Shown here: piece after piece, positions 28,595 to 36,950 of the stretch
Layout: the number at the start of each line of letters is the position of its first letter
Numbering within the stretch: the stretch's first letter is position 1
DNA from: Clostridiaceae bacterium HFYG-1003
Lineage (GTDB): Bacteria > Bacillota > Clostridia > Clostridiales > Clostridiaceae
DNA length: 64,000 nt
Assembly: GCA_024579835.1 (NCBI GenBank)
Contig: CP102060.1
Span: 3,013,558-3,077,557 of the forward strand
Direction: 5' to 3'
The notes under the pieces: model-generated
Database searches by the model: none
What the model saw: the letters and a program-made list of their open reading frames with translations, nothing else
Told to the model about the DNA's origin: nothing
Made by a program: the position numbers and the translations under genes

Positions 28595-29752
28595 ATGATC
28601 TATCTGGATAACGCAGCGACGACGGCGCATAAGCCGGAAGAAGTGGCCCGGGCGGTTTATGAAGCCATTGCCAGCGGCCATCTGGGCAATCCGGCCCGCG
28701 GTGCCCATGATTATGCTCTGGCGGCGTTCCGGGTCATTTACCGCTGCCGGGAAGCCGCCGCTGAACTGCTGGGGGTGGATGACCCGCTGCGAATCGCGCT
28801 GACCGCGAACGCCACGGACGGTCTGAACCGCGTTCTGAAGGGACTGCTGGGCAGCGGCGACCACGTCATATCAACGGTGACGGAACATAATTCGGTGCTG
28901 CGTCCCCTCTATCAGCTGGAAGCCCAGGGGATGGAGCTGGATCTGGTTGGCATTGACGCGCGGGCACACCTTGTCTATGACGATTTCGAGCGGTATCTGC
29001 GCAAGAACACCAAGGCAGTCGTGGCCACGGCGGCCTCCAATGTCACCGGGAACCCGACGGATCTTCCCCGGCTGGCCCGATTCTGCCGGACTCACGGCCT
29101 GCTCTTCATCGTGGATGCCTCGCAGGCAGCCGGGGTTTTTGATCTGAACATGAAACAGCTGGGGATCGACGTCCTGGTCGCCACCGGTCATAAATCACTG
29201 TACGGACCGCAGGGTACCGGCCTGGTGGCGGTGGGCCGGGACCTGGCTTTCCGGCCGGTATTTTCCGGCGGATCGGGGGCTCATTCCTTTGACCGGGAAC
29301 ACCCGGTCACTCTGCCGGATGTCCTGGAGTCCGGCACACTCAATACCCCGGGGGCGGCCGGTCTGACCGCCGGCATCGAATATCTGCGGACAACGGGTCT
29401 GGCAGACATTCGGGCCAGGCTGAACCGCCTGACCGGAGCATTCCTGGAGGGGGTTCGGGACATTCCGAATCTGCGCCTCTACGGCGATCCGGACATGCCC
29501 GGACGGGCGCCGGTCATCGGGCTGAATCTGGGCGATCTGCCCTCATCGGAAGTGGCGGCGCTGCTCAATGAAGACTACGGCATTGCCGTGCGCCCCGGCG
29601 CCCACTGCGCCCCCCGCCTTCATGAAGCCCTGGGAACCAGGGAACAGGGGATCGTGCGCTTTTCCTTTTCCCCATTCAATACCATCGAAGAAATCCATGA
29701 GGCCGTAGCGGCCCTCAAAGACTTGTCAACCATGACGGGAGGAACTACATAA
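28595..29752 (+). CDS. Class V aminotransferase, cysteine desulfurase/selenocysteine lyase-like
   Basis: A 385-residue PLP enzyme of the SufS/CsdB (group II) type: YLDNAATTAHKPEEV at the start, PLP-lysine in TGHKSLYGPQG near residue 198, and the sulfur-handling Cys in RPGAHCAP near 338. Such enzymes remove S from cysteine or Se from selenocysteine. Lying between selB and selA (4 bp after selB, 1-nt overlap with selA), it probably supplies selenium for SelD; substrate preference cannot be read from the sequence. No SufB/SufC or IscU partner is nearby, which favours the selenium role. Confidence 0.85.
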   Translation: MIYLDNAATTAHKPEEVARAVYEAIASGHLGNPARGAHDYALAAFRVIYRCREAAAELLGVDDPLRIALTANATDGLNRVLKGLLGSGDHVISTVTEHNSVLRPLYQLEAQGMELDLVGIDARAHLVYDDFERYLRKNTKAVVATAASNVTGNPTDLPRLARFCRTHGLLFIVDASQAAGVFDLNMKQLGIDVLVATGHKSLYGPQGTGLVAVGRDLAFRPVFSGGSGAHSFDREHPVTLPDVLESGTLNTPGAAGLTAGIEYLRTTGLADIRARLNRLTGAFLEGVRDIPNLRLYGDPDMPGRAPVIGLNLGDLPSSEVAALLNEDYGIAVRPGAHCAPRLHEALGTREQGIVRFSFSPFNTIEEIHEAVAALKDLSTMTGGTT

Positions 29753-31176
29753 TGGCAAAAGTAAATATCATGAGACTGCTTCCGTCCGTTGATGAACTGT
29801 TCAAACACGAGAAACTGGCGGCACTTAATGAATCGATCCCGGCGGTGCGAATCAAGAATTCCGTTCGGGATGCCCTCACTGCACTGCGCGAGGAGTACCT
29901 CGCACGCAAGGATGATCCGGACTTCATTCCCTATGATGAAGACGAGATTGTCGAAAAGGTGTTGTCTCGCATCCTCGCCGACCATGAAACCTCGCTGAAG
30001 AAAGTCATCAACGGAACCGGAATCGTCATTCACACCAACCTTGGGCGCTCCCTGCTGCCCGAAGTCGTCCGGGATGCGCTGCTGGACGCCGCTTTCTCCT
30101 ACAACAATCTGGAGTATGACCTCAAGAGCGGACAGCGCGGCTCGCGCTATACCCATCTCGAGTCCACCATCAAGGAACTGACCGGCGCGGAGGATGTCCT
30201 GGTGGTCAATAACAATGCCGCTGCCGTCATGCTGGCTCTCAACACCATGGTTCAGGGACGGGAAGCGATTATCTCCCGCGGGGAGCTGGTGGAAATCGGA
30301 GGCTCCTTCCGTGTTCCGGAAGTTCTGAAAATGTCGGGCGGTTTCCTGCGGGAAGTCGGTACCACCAACAAAACCCACCTGTATGACTATGAGGAAGCCA
30401 TCTGCGAAGAAACGGGCATCCTGCTGAAAGTCCACACATCGAACTACCACATCATCGGTTTTACCGAAACCGTTGACGGCCGCGACCTGGCGGAGCTGGG
30501 GCGCAAGCACGACATTCCGGTGGTGGAGGATCTGGGCTCCGGTCTGTTTGTGGATCTGTCAAAGTATGGCCTGGAGTATGAACCGACGGTGCGCGATACC
30601 CTGGCCAAAGGTGTCGATGTGGTGACCTTCTCCGGGGACAAGCTGCTGGGCGGGCCTCAGGCTGGCATCATTGTGGGCAGGAAGAAGTACATTCAGGCCA
30701 TGAAGAAAAATCAGCTGACCCGGGCCCTGCGGGTGGATAAGATGACTATTTCGGCTCTGGAGGCAACGCTTCGGCTGTACCTGGATGAAGACCGCGCCAT
30801 GGCTGCCATTCCCACCATGCGGATGCTGACCCTGACGCTGGAGGAACTGGCTCACCGGGCCGAAGTACTCTACCGGAACCTGCTGCGCAAGGTGAAAACC
30901 TGTCACCTGGATGTTGTGGACTGTCAGTCCCAGGTCGGCGGCGGCTCGCTGCCGCAGGAGCGGCTGCCCTCGCGGGCCGTCACCATCGTGCCCATGAACA
31001 TGAGTCTCAATGACTTTGAACGTCGGATGCGGCTGGGAAAGTACCATGTCATCGGCAAGATTCACAAGGAGCGGTATGAGCTGGATGTCCGCACCTTCCT
31101 GGAAGGCGACATGGAGAAAATCGTGGATGCCGTCAAGCTGGCTCTGAAGGACAATGGCAGAGCATCTGCCGAATAA
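29752..31176 (+). CDS. selA: L-seryl-tRNA(Sec) selenium transferase
   Basis: Converts seryl-tRNA(Sec) to selenocysteyl-tRNA(Sec) using selenophosphate. The 474-residue PLP enzyme shows the N-terminal domain (LLPSVDELF), NGTGIVIHTNLGRS near residue 88, EDLGSGLFVDL near 262 and the PLP-lysine in FSGDKLLGGPQAG near 296. It is the last gene of the sel operon and starts on the last base of the preceding gene. The tRNA partner is encoded at 45816-45912. Confidence 0.96.
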   Translation: MAKVNIMRLLPSVDELFKHEKLAALNESIPAVRIKNSVRDALTALREEYLARKDDPDFIPYDEDEIVEKVLSRILADHETSLKKVINGTGIVIHTNLGRSLLPEVVRDALLDAAFSYNNLEYDLKSGQRGSRYTHLESTIKELTGAEDVLVVNNNAAAVMLALNTMVQGREAIISRGELVEIGGSFRVPEVLKMSGGFLREVGTTNKTHLYDYEEAICEETGILLKVHTSNYHIIGFTETVDGRDLAELGRKHDIPVVEDLGSGLFVDLSKYGLEYEPTVRDTLAKGVDVVTFSGDKLLGGPQAGIIVGRKKYIQAMKKNQLTRALRVDKMTISALEATLRLYLDEDRAMAAIPTMRMLTLTLEELAHRAEVLYRNLLRKVKTCHLDVVDCQSQVGGGSLPQERLPSRAVTIVPMNMSLNDFERRMRLGKYHVIGKIHKERYELDVRTFLEGDMEKIVDAVKLALKDNGRASAE

Positions 31177-31186
31177 GGCAATATCG

Positions 31187-31236
31187 GCCGAAGAAGACCG
31201 GATTCGTCACAGAATCCGGTCTTCTTCGGCATTTTC
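31187..31236 (+). terminator. Intrinsic terminator of the selenium operon
   Basis: A perfect 19-bp stem (31187-31205 with 31212-31230) with a 6-nt loop, then ATTTTC. The 31237-31734 stretch is AT-rich and shows no gene. Confidence 0.9.
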
Positions 31237-31734
31237 GGGGAATTGTTCGGAAGGAAACGGCCATTTTGCAGGCCAATCGAGTGAATCGTTCAGCAATTGA
31301 CCGGATCGCGGTGAGACCGTTAACAACCGGTAAAAAACCTGACTGAATTATAAGTTCGTTAAAATTATTTGCTTTGGTTTATTAAATTTAAATTAAATCC
31401 TGAGAAAATCGAGGGTTAAAAATGAATATAAAAATAGAAGAGGTGAAGTTACGTAAAAAAGTTTCTGCATTTTTTGAAATTCATTTATTTATCTGATAAA
31501 AAACAATGAAGCAATGTAATCGTGCCCAACTGGTTGAGGTAACCCGGTTTCACGTTTCTGATTGGGGGATATGGCTCATCACAAGGATATTTCGCTTCCT
31601 GCAGCAGTGGATATGACGATTGTTCGACAAATGACGGAACTTCAAATCGTTATTTCATTATCAAAGTGTTTTCGACTCGAGTACGAAATGTTCGATCTGT
31701 ATATTACAATTGCCAGTTTCATGATTGTATGCAA

Positions 31735-31763
31735 TTAACTTGATTAAGGAGTGGTGATATACT
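31735..31763 (+). promoter_or_regulatory. Promoter of the OPT-PqqD-PepD operon
   Basis: TTAACT (31735-31740), 17-bp spacer, TATACT (31758-31763) with a TGA extension. GGAGT (31748-31752) and ACTCC (31761-31765) form a dyad over the spacer/-10 that could be an operator. Confidence 0.6.
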
Positions 31764-31801
31764 CCAGTTGTTCATCGACATTATTTTTACAGGAGGTTTG
31801 T

Positions 31802-33730
31802 ATGGACAACAAATTATCAAAAGAAGCCTATGGCGGTATTAACGGAAAAGACTATGTTCCGTATATCACATCAGGCGATAAAAAAGGTGGCAATCTCATT
31901 GTCATGATTGCCGGAATCATCCTTGCCGTTCTGTTTGCCGCATCCACCGCTTACTCCGGAATGAAGTCGGGTCTGACCGTCGCAGCCGGAATCCCGGGAT
32001 CCATCCTTGGATCTGCCATCATCGCTGCTTTTGCCAAGCAGAAGGGAATTCTTGGTAAGAACCTTCTTCAGGGTATGTCTGCCGGTGGTGAATCAGTCGC
32101 TTCCGGATTGATCTTCGTTCTGCCGGCCGTTCTTCTGATCGGCGGAAAGATCAGCTTCATTGAAGGCATTGCCGTTGGCGCTGCCGGTGTCCTGTTCGGA
32201 ATCGGGGTATCCACTCTGGTTCATGACTACCTGCTCGTGGAAGAACACGGCAAGCTGATGTATCCGGAATCCATGGCGATTTCCGAGACGCTGGTCGCTT
32301 CCGAAGGAATGGGCGAATCCCTCAAGTATATGGGAATCGGTTTTGGAATCGGCGGTCTGATTACTCTGGTAACCAGCTCCTTCCTCAACAAGGTAAATAA
32401 TGTCATTTCCTACGTCAATGAGACATTCTACAAATGGCGGATGGAAGTTGAAGTCAGCCCGATGCTCCTGGGTATCGGATACATCGTTGGAATGGAAGTA
32501 TCCCTGATGATGTTCGCCGGATCCATCCTGGCTAACTTCGCTGTACTGCCGCTGATCGGTTACTTCTCCTCCTTTGCCGCTGACGGAGTCACCGTCTGGA
32601 ACAACCCGGGCGTTGCCATCAATGCCATGAAGGTTGGAAACATCGCAGGCAGCTACCTCCGTTACATCGGTGCCGGTATGATGCTGTCCGGTGGTCTGAT
32701 CGGCGCGATCAAGCTCATCCCCACCATCATTACCTCCATCAAGAAGACACTGGGAGCCAAGACTTCTGCCGCAGGCAGCGAAGAAGGCGCCGGTGTCGGC
32801 CGGATCATCCTGCTGGCTGGTTTCATCATTTCCTTCATTGCCGGATTCCTGATTTCAGGCGGCAACGTCATGATGGCTCTGCTCGCTTCTGTGCTCTCGG
32901 TTGTCCTGGCTATGCTGTTCGCCATCGTTTCCGGACGTCTGACCGGAACCGTTGGAACTTCCAACCTGCCGGTATCCGGAATGACCATCGCCTCCCTGGT
33001 TCTGGTCACCCTCCTGTTCCTCGGTTTTGGCTGGACTTCACCTGAAAACAACAAATCCCTGCTCCTGTTCGGTTCCTTCATCGTTACCGCCATCGCCATG
33101 GCCGGAGGCTACACCCAGTCTCAGAAAGTCAGCATGGTTCTCGGTGGAAGCCGCAACGAAATGTCCAAGTACCTCGCGATTGCTTCCATTGTCGGTGTTG
33201 TAACCGTAGTTGGAACCATCATGCTGCTGGCTGATCAGCTGGTTCTTACCGGAGATCAGATGCAGTTTGCGCTGCCACAGGCCAACCTGATGGCAACCCT
33301 GACCGAAGGCATCATCTCCGGACGTCTGCCCTGGGGCATGATCATCACCGGTATCGTCATGGGAATTTTCTTCTACCTGCTGAAACTTCCGGTTATGACC
33401 GTCGCCATCGGATTCTACCTCCCCATCGCCACCACCTCCATCATCCTGATTGGAGCACTGATCCGTCAGTTCATCGAAATGACAGCAAAGACGACTGCTG
33501 ACAAGGAAGCTAAGATTTCCAACGGAATCAGCTTGTCTGCCGGTCTGGTCGCAGGAAGCTCCATTATCGGTCTGATCGGTATCATCCTTCAGGTTACCGG
33601 AGTGCTGAAACTCCCCGATATCACCGGTTTCGCCGCTTCCAACAACATGGCCTGGATCCTTCTGGCGGTGCTGATTGGTCTGACGGTGGTGACTCTGATG
33701 AATGCCGGAGCCCGCAAGTCTGGTAAGTAA
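31802..33730 (+). CDS. OPT-family oligopeptide transporter
   Basis: A 642-residue integral membrane protein with about 14-16 hydrophobic segments, matching the OPT family of proton-driven peptide (or metal-chelate) importers. The conserved FAASTAYSGMKSGLTVAAGIPGS near residue 42 marks the first OPT repeat. The ATG at 31802 follows AGGAGG by 5 nt; the frame opens 51 nt earlier without a site. It is the first gene of an operon with a PqqD-like protein and the dipeptidase PepD, which points to peptides as the substrate. Confidence 0.92.
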   Translation: MDNKLSKEAYGGINGKDYVPYITSGDKKGGNLIVMIAGIILAVLFAASTAYSGMKSGLTVAAGIPGSILGSAIIAAFAKQKGILGKNLLQGMSAGGESVASGLIFVLPAVLLIGGKISFIEGIAVGAAGVLFGIGVSTLVHDYLLVEEHGKLMYPESMAISETLVASEGMGESLKYMGIGFGIGGLITLVTSSFLNKVNNVISYVNETFYKWRMEVEVSPMLLGIGYIVGMEVSLMMFAGSILANFAVLPLIGYFSSFAADGVTVWNNPGVAINAMKVGNIAGSYLRYIGAGMMLSGGLIGAIKLIPTIITSIKKTLGAKTSAAGSEEGAGVGRIILLAGFIISFIAGFLISGGNVMMALLASVLSVVLAMLFAIVSGRLTGTVGTSNLPVSGMTIASLVLVTLLFLGFGWTSPENNKSLLLFGSFIVTAIAMAGGYTQSQKVSMVLGGSRNEMSKYLAIASIVGVVTVVGTIMLLADQLVLTGDQMQFALPQANLMATLTEGIISGRLPWGMIITGIVMGIFFYLLKLPVMTVAIGFYLPIATTSIILIGALIRQFIEMTAKTTADKEAKISNGISLSAGLVAGSSIIGLIGIILQVTGVLKLPDITGFAASNNMAWILLAVLIGLTVVTLMNAGARKSGK

Positions 33731-33734
33731 TAAC

Positions 33735-34112
33735 GTGTCAAATAAGTCAATGGGCCCGGATGTGGTTTACAAAATTGTAGACCCCATCCGGGTCACCCAA
33801 AATGAGGAAGGCATTGTCACCCTGAGCACGCCTCAGGATCATATGATTCAGCGCTGGGCGCGTGCCGTGGGGTTTAAAATACCCAGGGAGAAGCATCTGG
33901 AGCTGGACGAGTACGGAAGTTTCATCATCAGCCGGCTCGATGGAGCCGCAACCTTGGAGCAGATCGCCCTGTCTCTGAAAGAGCGCTACGGCGAAGCGGC
34001 TGAGCCGCTGCAGGAACGTCTTGCTGCCTATCTGTCACATCTTGAGAAAAATCTGGGCATGATCGAACCCGTAACGGACTCGACTCATGCATCAAACAAT
34101 CGAAAGGGGTAA
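33735..34112 (+). CDS. PqqD-family (RRE-like) small protein
   Basis: About 125 residues, soluble. The C-terminal half has the PqqD pattern LDEYGSFIISRLDGAATLEQIA followed by a helical stretch (LKERYGEAAEPLQ) and ends with ...LEKNLGMIEP, the winged-helix fold that binds leader peptides in RiPP pathways. No radical SAM enzyme or precursor peptide is near, so a leader-binding job is unsupported here; it might instead bind the transporter or peptide substrates. The start is uncertain: GTG 33735 (4 nt after the OPT stop), ATG 33750 or ATG 33702 (overlapping the OPT gene) are possible; none has a strong ribosome site. Confidence 0.7.
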   Translation: MSNKSMGPDVVYKIVDPIRVTQNEEGIVTLSTPQDHMIQRWARAVGFKIPREKHLELDEYGSFIISRLDGAATLEQIALSLKERYGEAAEPLQERLAAYLSHLEKNLGMIEPVTDSTHASNNRKG

Positions 34113-34116
34113 TCTT

Positions 34117-35574
34117 ATGGATTTCAACAACACCAAATGTCCCGCTGTGTTTCGTTTTTTTGAGGAAATGAACCAGATCCCCCGTGGATCAGGCAATGAG
34201 CAGGCCATCAGCGACTGGCTCGTCCAATTTGCCAAGGAGCGGGGACTGGAAGTCATCCAGGATAAAGCACTGAACGTCATCATCAAAAAGCCCGGCACGG
34301 CCGGCTATGAGAATGCCAGACCGGTCATCCTGCAGGGACACATGGACATGGTCTGTGAAAAAGAAGCAGACAAGGAGCACGATTTCCTGAAGGATCCCAT
34401 TACTCTCATCGTGGAGGGAGACAAGATTCATGCAGATCGCACGACCCTTGGCGCGGACAATGGAATCGCCGTCAGCTACGGCCTGGCGCTGCTGGATTCC
34501 AATGATATGGCGCATCCTCCCATCGAGCTTCTGGTCACCACCTCCGAGGAAACCGGAATGGACGGAGCCTTTGCCCTGGATCCCTCACATCTGGCGGGCC
34601 GACGCCTGATCAACATTGATGCCGAGGAAGAAGGCAAGCTTCTTGTCAGCTGTGCCGGCGGAATCGGAGCTACGATCAGCCTGCCCGTTGAACGGGAAAC
34701 TCCAGCAGCTGAGGCTGTCGCCATGGAGCTGAAGATCGACGGCCTGCTGGGCGGTCATTCCGGCATGGAAATTAACAAGCAGCGCGGCAGCGCCAATAAG
34801 CTCATGGGCCGGATTCTGTTCGACCTTGAGAAAAACGGCGAACTCCGCCTGGCGGCCCTGAACGGCGGATCCAAGCATAATGCGATCCCCCGCAGTGCCT
34901 CCGCGATCCTGATGCTTCTCCCCGCTGAAGTGGAAGCAGTTAAGGAACGGATCCAGACCTGGACGGCCGTTCTGGCCAATGAGCTTCAGGGGGTGGACGA
35001 AGGCCTGAAAATCACCCTGGAAACCGCGGCGGAAGGTGTCAGCGGTGTGTTCACCAAGAGCACCACACATCGCGCCATCGCGATCCTGCGGCTGATTCCA
35101 GCCGGCGTGATCAACATGAGCATGGCAATTGCCGGCCTGGTTCAGACCTCCAACAACCTGGGCGTGGTTATTACGGAAGCAGACCGGATTACCTTTGAAA
35201 GCGCAGTCCGCAGCTCCGTTCGCTCCCATAAGATGGCAGTGGCCGAAGAGCTGGAAATCATCGCAGAACTCACCGGAGCCAGCATTGAATACGCCTCGGT
35301 CTATCCGGAGTGGCAGTATGATCCGTCTTCAGAACTGCGCGATGCCTTTGTGGCAGTCTATCGTGACATGTACCAGGCTGAACCCGAAATCACTGCGATC
35401 CATGCCGGACTGGAGTGCGGTCTGCTCAGTGAGAAGTATGATGGAAACATCGACCTCATCTCCTTCGGACCCAATCTCTACGATGTTCACACCCCTCAGG
35501 AGTGCATGAGCATTTCATCCGTGGAACGCACCTGGGAATACCTCAGAAACGTTCTGGCAAAACTGAATAACTAA
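34117..35574 (+). CDS. pepD: Aminoacyl-histidine dipeptidase (peptidase D)
   Basis: A 485-residue M20-family metallopeptidase that cleaves Xaa-His and related dipeptides in the cytosol. Metal and catalytic motifs are visible: LQGHMDMVCE near residue 77, GADNGIAVS near 116, EETGMDG near 150, and DVHTPQE near 462 close to the C-terminus; the lid domain (about 200-380) contains GGHSGMEI. The ATG at 34117 follows AAAGGGG. It is the last gene of the transporter operon, so imported peptides would be hydrolysed at once. Confidence 0.93.
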   Translation: MDFNNTKCPAVFRFFEEMNQIPRGSGNEQAISDWLVQFAKERGLEVIQDKALNVIIKKPGTAGYENARPVILQGHMDMVCEKEADKEHDFLKDPITLIVEGDKIHADRTTLGADNGIAVSYGLALLDSNDMAHPPIELLVTTSEETGMDGAFALDPSHLAGRRLINIDAEEEGKLLVSCAGGIGATISLPVERETPAAEAVAMELKIDGLLGGHSGMEINKQRGSANKLMGRILFDLEKNGELRLAALNGGSKHNAIPRSASAILMLLPAEVEAVKERIQTWTAVLANELQGVDEGLKITLETAAEGVSGVFTKSTTHRAIAILRLIPAGVINMSMAIAGLVQTSNNLGVVITEADRITFESAVRSSVRSHKMAVAEELEIIAELTGASIEYASVYPEWQYDPSSELRDAFVAVYRDMYQAEPEITAIHAGLECGLLSEKYDGNIDLISFGPNLYDVHTPQECMSISSVERTWEYLRNVLAKLNN

Positions 35575-35627
35575 AACACGGATCAGCCCACCCCCCCCCG
35601 GTGCTGATCGCTAATCCCCCTTCGAAA

Positions 35628-35669
35628 GGGCACGAGTCGATCACAGTCGATTCGTGCCCTCTTTTTTTT
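35628..35669 (+). terminator. Intrinsic terminator of the OPT operon
   Basis: GGGCACGAGTCGA (35628-35640) pairs with TCGATTCGTGCCC (35647-35659), then CTTTTTTTT. Just upstream a second hairpin (GATCAGC/GCTGATC) carries a run of nine C in its loop (35591-35599). Confidence 0.9.
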
Positions 35670-35781
35670 CGCCCCGTCCAGTTGGATTGCTTGTGGAAAA
35701 AAAGAGGCGCAGAATTTCCTGAACATCACAAAGTACGGCGATGGTGAAATCACCGGTTTCAATTTGAAGAGCAATAATGAA

Positions 35782-36042
35782 ATGAGACATGGGACTCGAA
35801 ATGAAGCGACCGCTGATCGCCAAAGAAAACTCTATCAAATGGATGCTGAGGGGACTGTTTTTATTCCCATTCTGATGCTGACAGATTATTTTTACCGCCA
35901 GCATCGCTACAGCGGAAGTGTTACCGAGACCATATTGATGGTTTGTGTCATCATTTCAGTCTTCGGCGTGGTTCAGCTGTTTATCGGTATGTACGCTTGG
36001 CTGAAACATCGAATATTAGACAAAGAGCAAGGCCCTTTCTAA
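35782..36042 (+). CDS. Small hypothetical membrane protein
   Basis: An 86-residue frame with a charged N-terminus (about 25 residues) and two hydrophobic segments (FIPILMLTDYF and ILMVCVIISVFGVVQLFIGMYAW region). No family is recognised. There is no good ribosome site, and the stop lies inside a terminator hairpin. It sits at the edge where the base composition changes, so it may be a gene remnant. Confidence 0.35.
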   Translation: MRHGTRNEATADRQRKLYQMDAEGTVFIPILMLTDYFYRQHRYSGSVTETILMVCVIISVFGVVQLFIGMYAWLKHRILDKEQGPF

Positions 36043-36059
36043 GGGTCTTGTCTTTTTTT
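36028..36059 (+). terminator. Intrinsic terminator before tetR
   Basis: CAAGGCCCTT and AAGGGTCTTG pair across a TCT loop (one G-U), followed by TCTTTTTTT. Confidence 0.8.
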
Positions 36060-36095
36060 GACAGATTCAGTGTTATAGTAATATCAGGAGATCAT

Positions 36096-36755
36096 ATGCG
36101 ATATCACAGTCACCATTCACAAGATACTACAACCGACTCACAGCTCATCATGCAGACAATGTGCAAGGATGATCGAGATTATATTGGGAGAAAGGTCATG
36201 ACAGCCAAACAATCGATCCATCGTGCTTTTCGTGCACTTCTCAAACAACTGCCACTCAGTCGGATCACTATCACCCAGATCTGTGATGAAGCGAATGTCA
36301 ATCGTCAGACTTTTTATTATCACTATCAGGACATTCTTCACTTGGTCAAGGCGATCCTGTTCGAGGAAATCAGTGATGAAATTGCCAAGGGTCGAGCCTA
36401 TGACACATGGAAACATGGCTTTTTGACGGCAACTACTTTTTTTCGCGATCATCACGCTGAATTCATGAATATTTATTATTCGAATTACTGGGAGGAAATC
36501 AACCGCCATTTTAGTCAACTATCTCATCAGTTGTTAACCGGCGTGATCGAAGAGTGCCTGAAAACAAATGCCTATCGGGTGAGTGAACAAGACAAAGACT
36601 TTATCATTCGTTTTTATCGACTGGCCTTTAACGGGGTGATGTCGGAGTGGGTGACCGAAGGTATGTCCAACTCACCGGAGGAATTATTAGCTCAACTCGA
36701 AAAAGTGGTTGACGGGACAATGTGTACGGCGTTGAGTCGCTTTAGCAAACGTTAG
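36096..36755 (+). CDS. TetR/AcrR-family regulator
   Basis: A 219-residue regulator: the HTH (about 30-80) reads AKQSIHRAFRALLKQLPLSRITITQICDEA in two parts, with NVNRQTFYYHYQDI as recognition helix; the C-terminal part resembles the DhaS-like TetR_C group. The ATG at 36096 is 5 nt after AGGAG; ATG 36198 is a second possible start. TTGACA (36058-36063) lies upstream with only a poor -10. First gene of a segment with different codon use; the neighbouring flavoprotein-hyp operon is its likely target. Confidence 0.82.
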   Translation: MRYHSHHSQDTTTDSQLIMQTMCKDDRDYIGRKVMTAKQSIHRAFRALLKQLPLSRITITQICDEANVNRQTFYYHYQDILHLVKAILFEEISDEIAKGRAYDTWKHGFLTATTFFRDHHAEFMNIYYSNYWEEINRHFSQLSHQLLTGVIEECLKTNAYRVSEQDKDFIIRFYRLAFNGVMSEWVTEGMSNSPEELLAQLEKVVDGTMCTALSRFSKR

Positions 36756-36800
36756 ACATTTGATGGTGATTGTCTAAGGATATTCTGTTGAGAATCATTT

Positions 36801-36840
36801 AACATGGTAATAACGAAAGTTACTACCATGTTTTCTTTTT
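36801..36840 (+). terminator. Intrinsic terminator of tetR
   Basis: AACATGGTAATAAC pairs with GTTACTACCATGTT (one mismatch) around GAAA, then TTCTTTTT. TATACT at 36901-36906 is a probable -10 for the following operon. Confidence 0.8.
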
Positions 36841-36950
36841 GAAAAAAACTCAGTGGAAGATCAAACTGACGAAACTATCTCAATACTGCTCAAAGCAAGG
36901 TATACTTACGCTTTCCAGGCGAGAAGAGCCTGGCAGACTAGGAGGACCAA

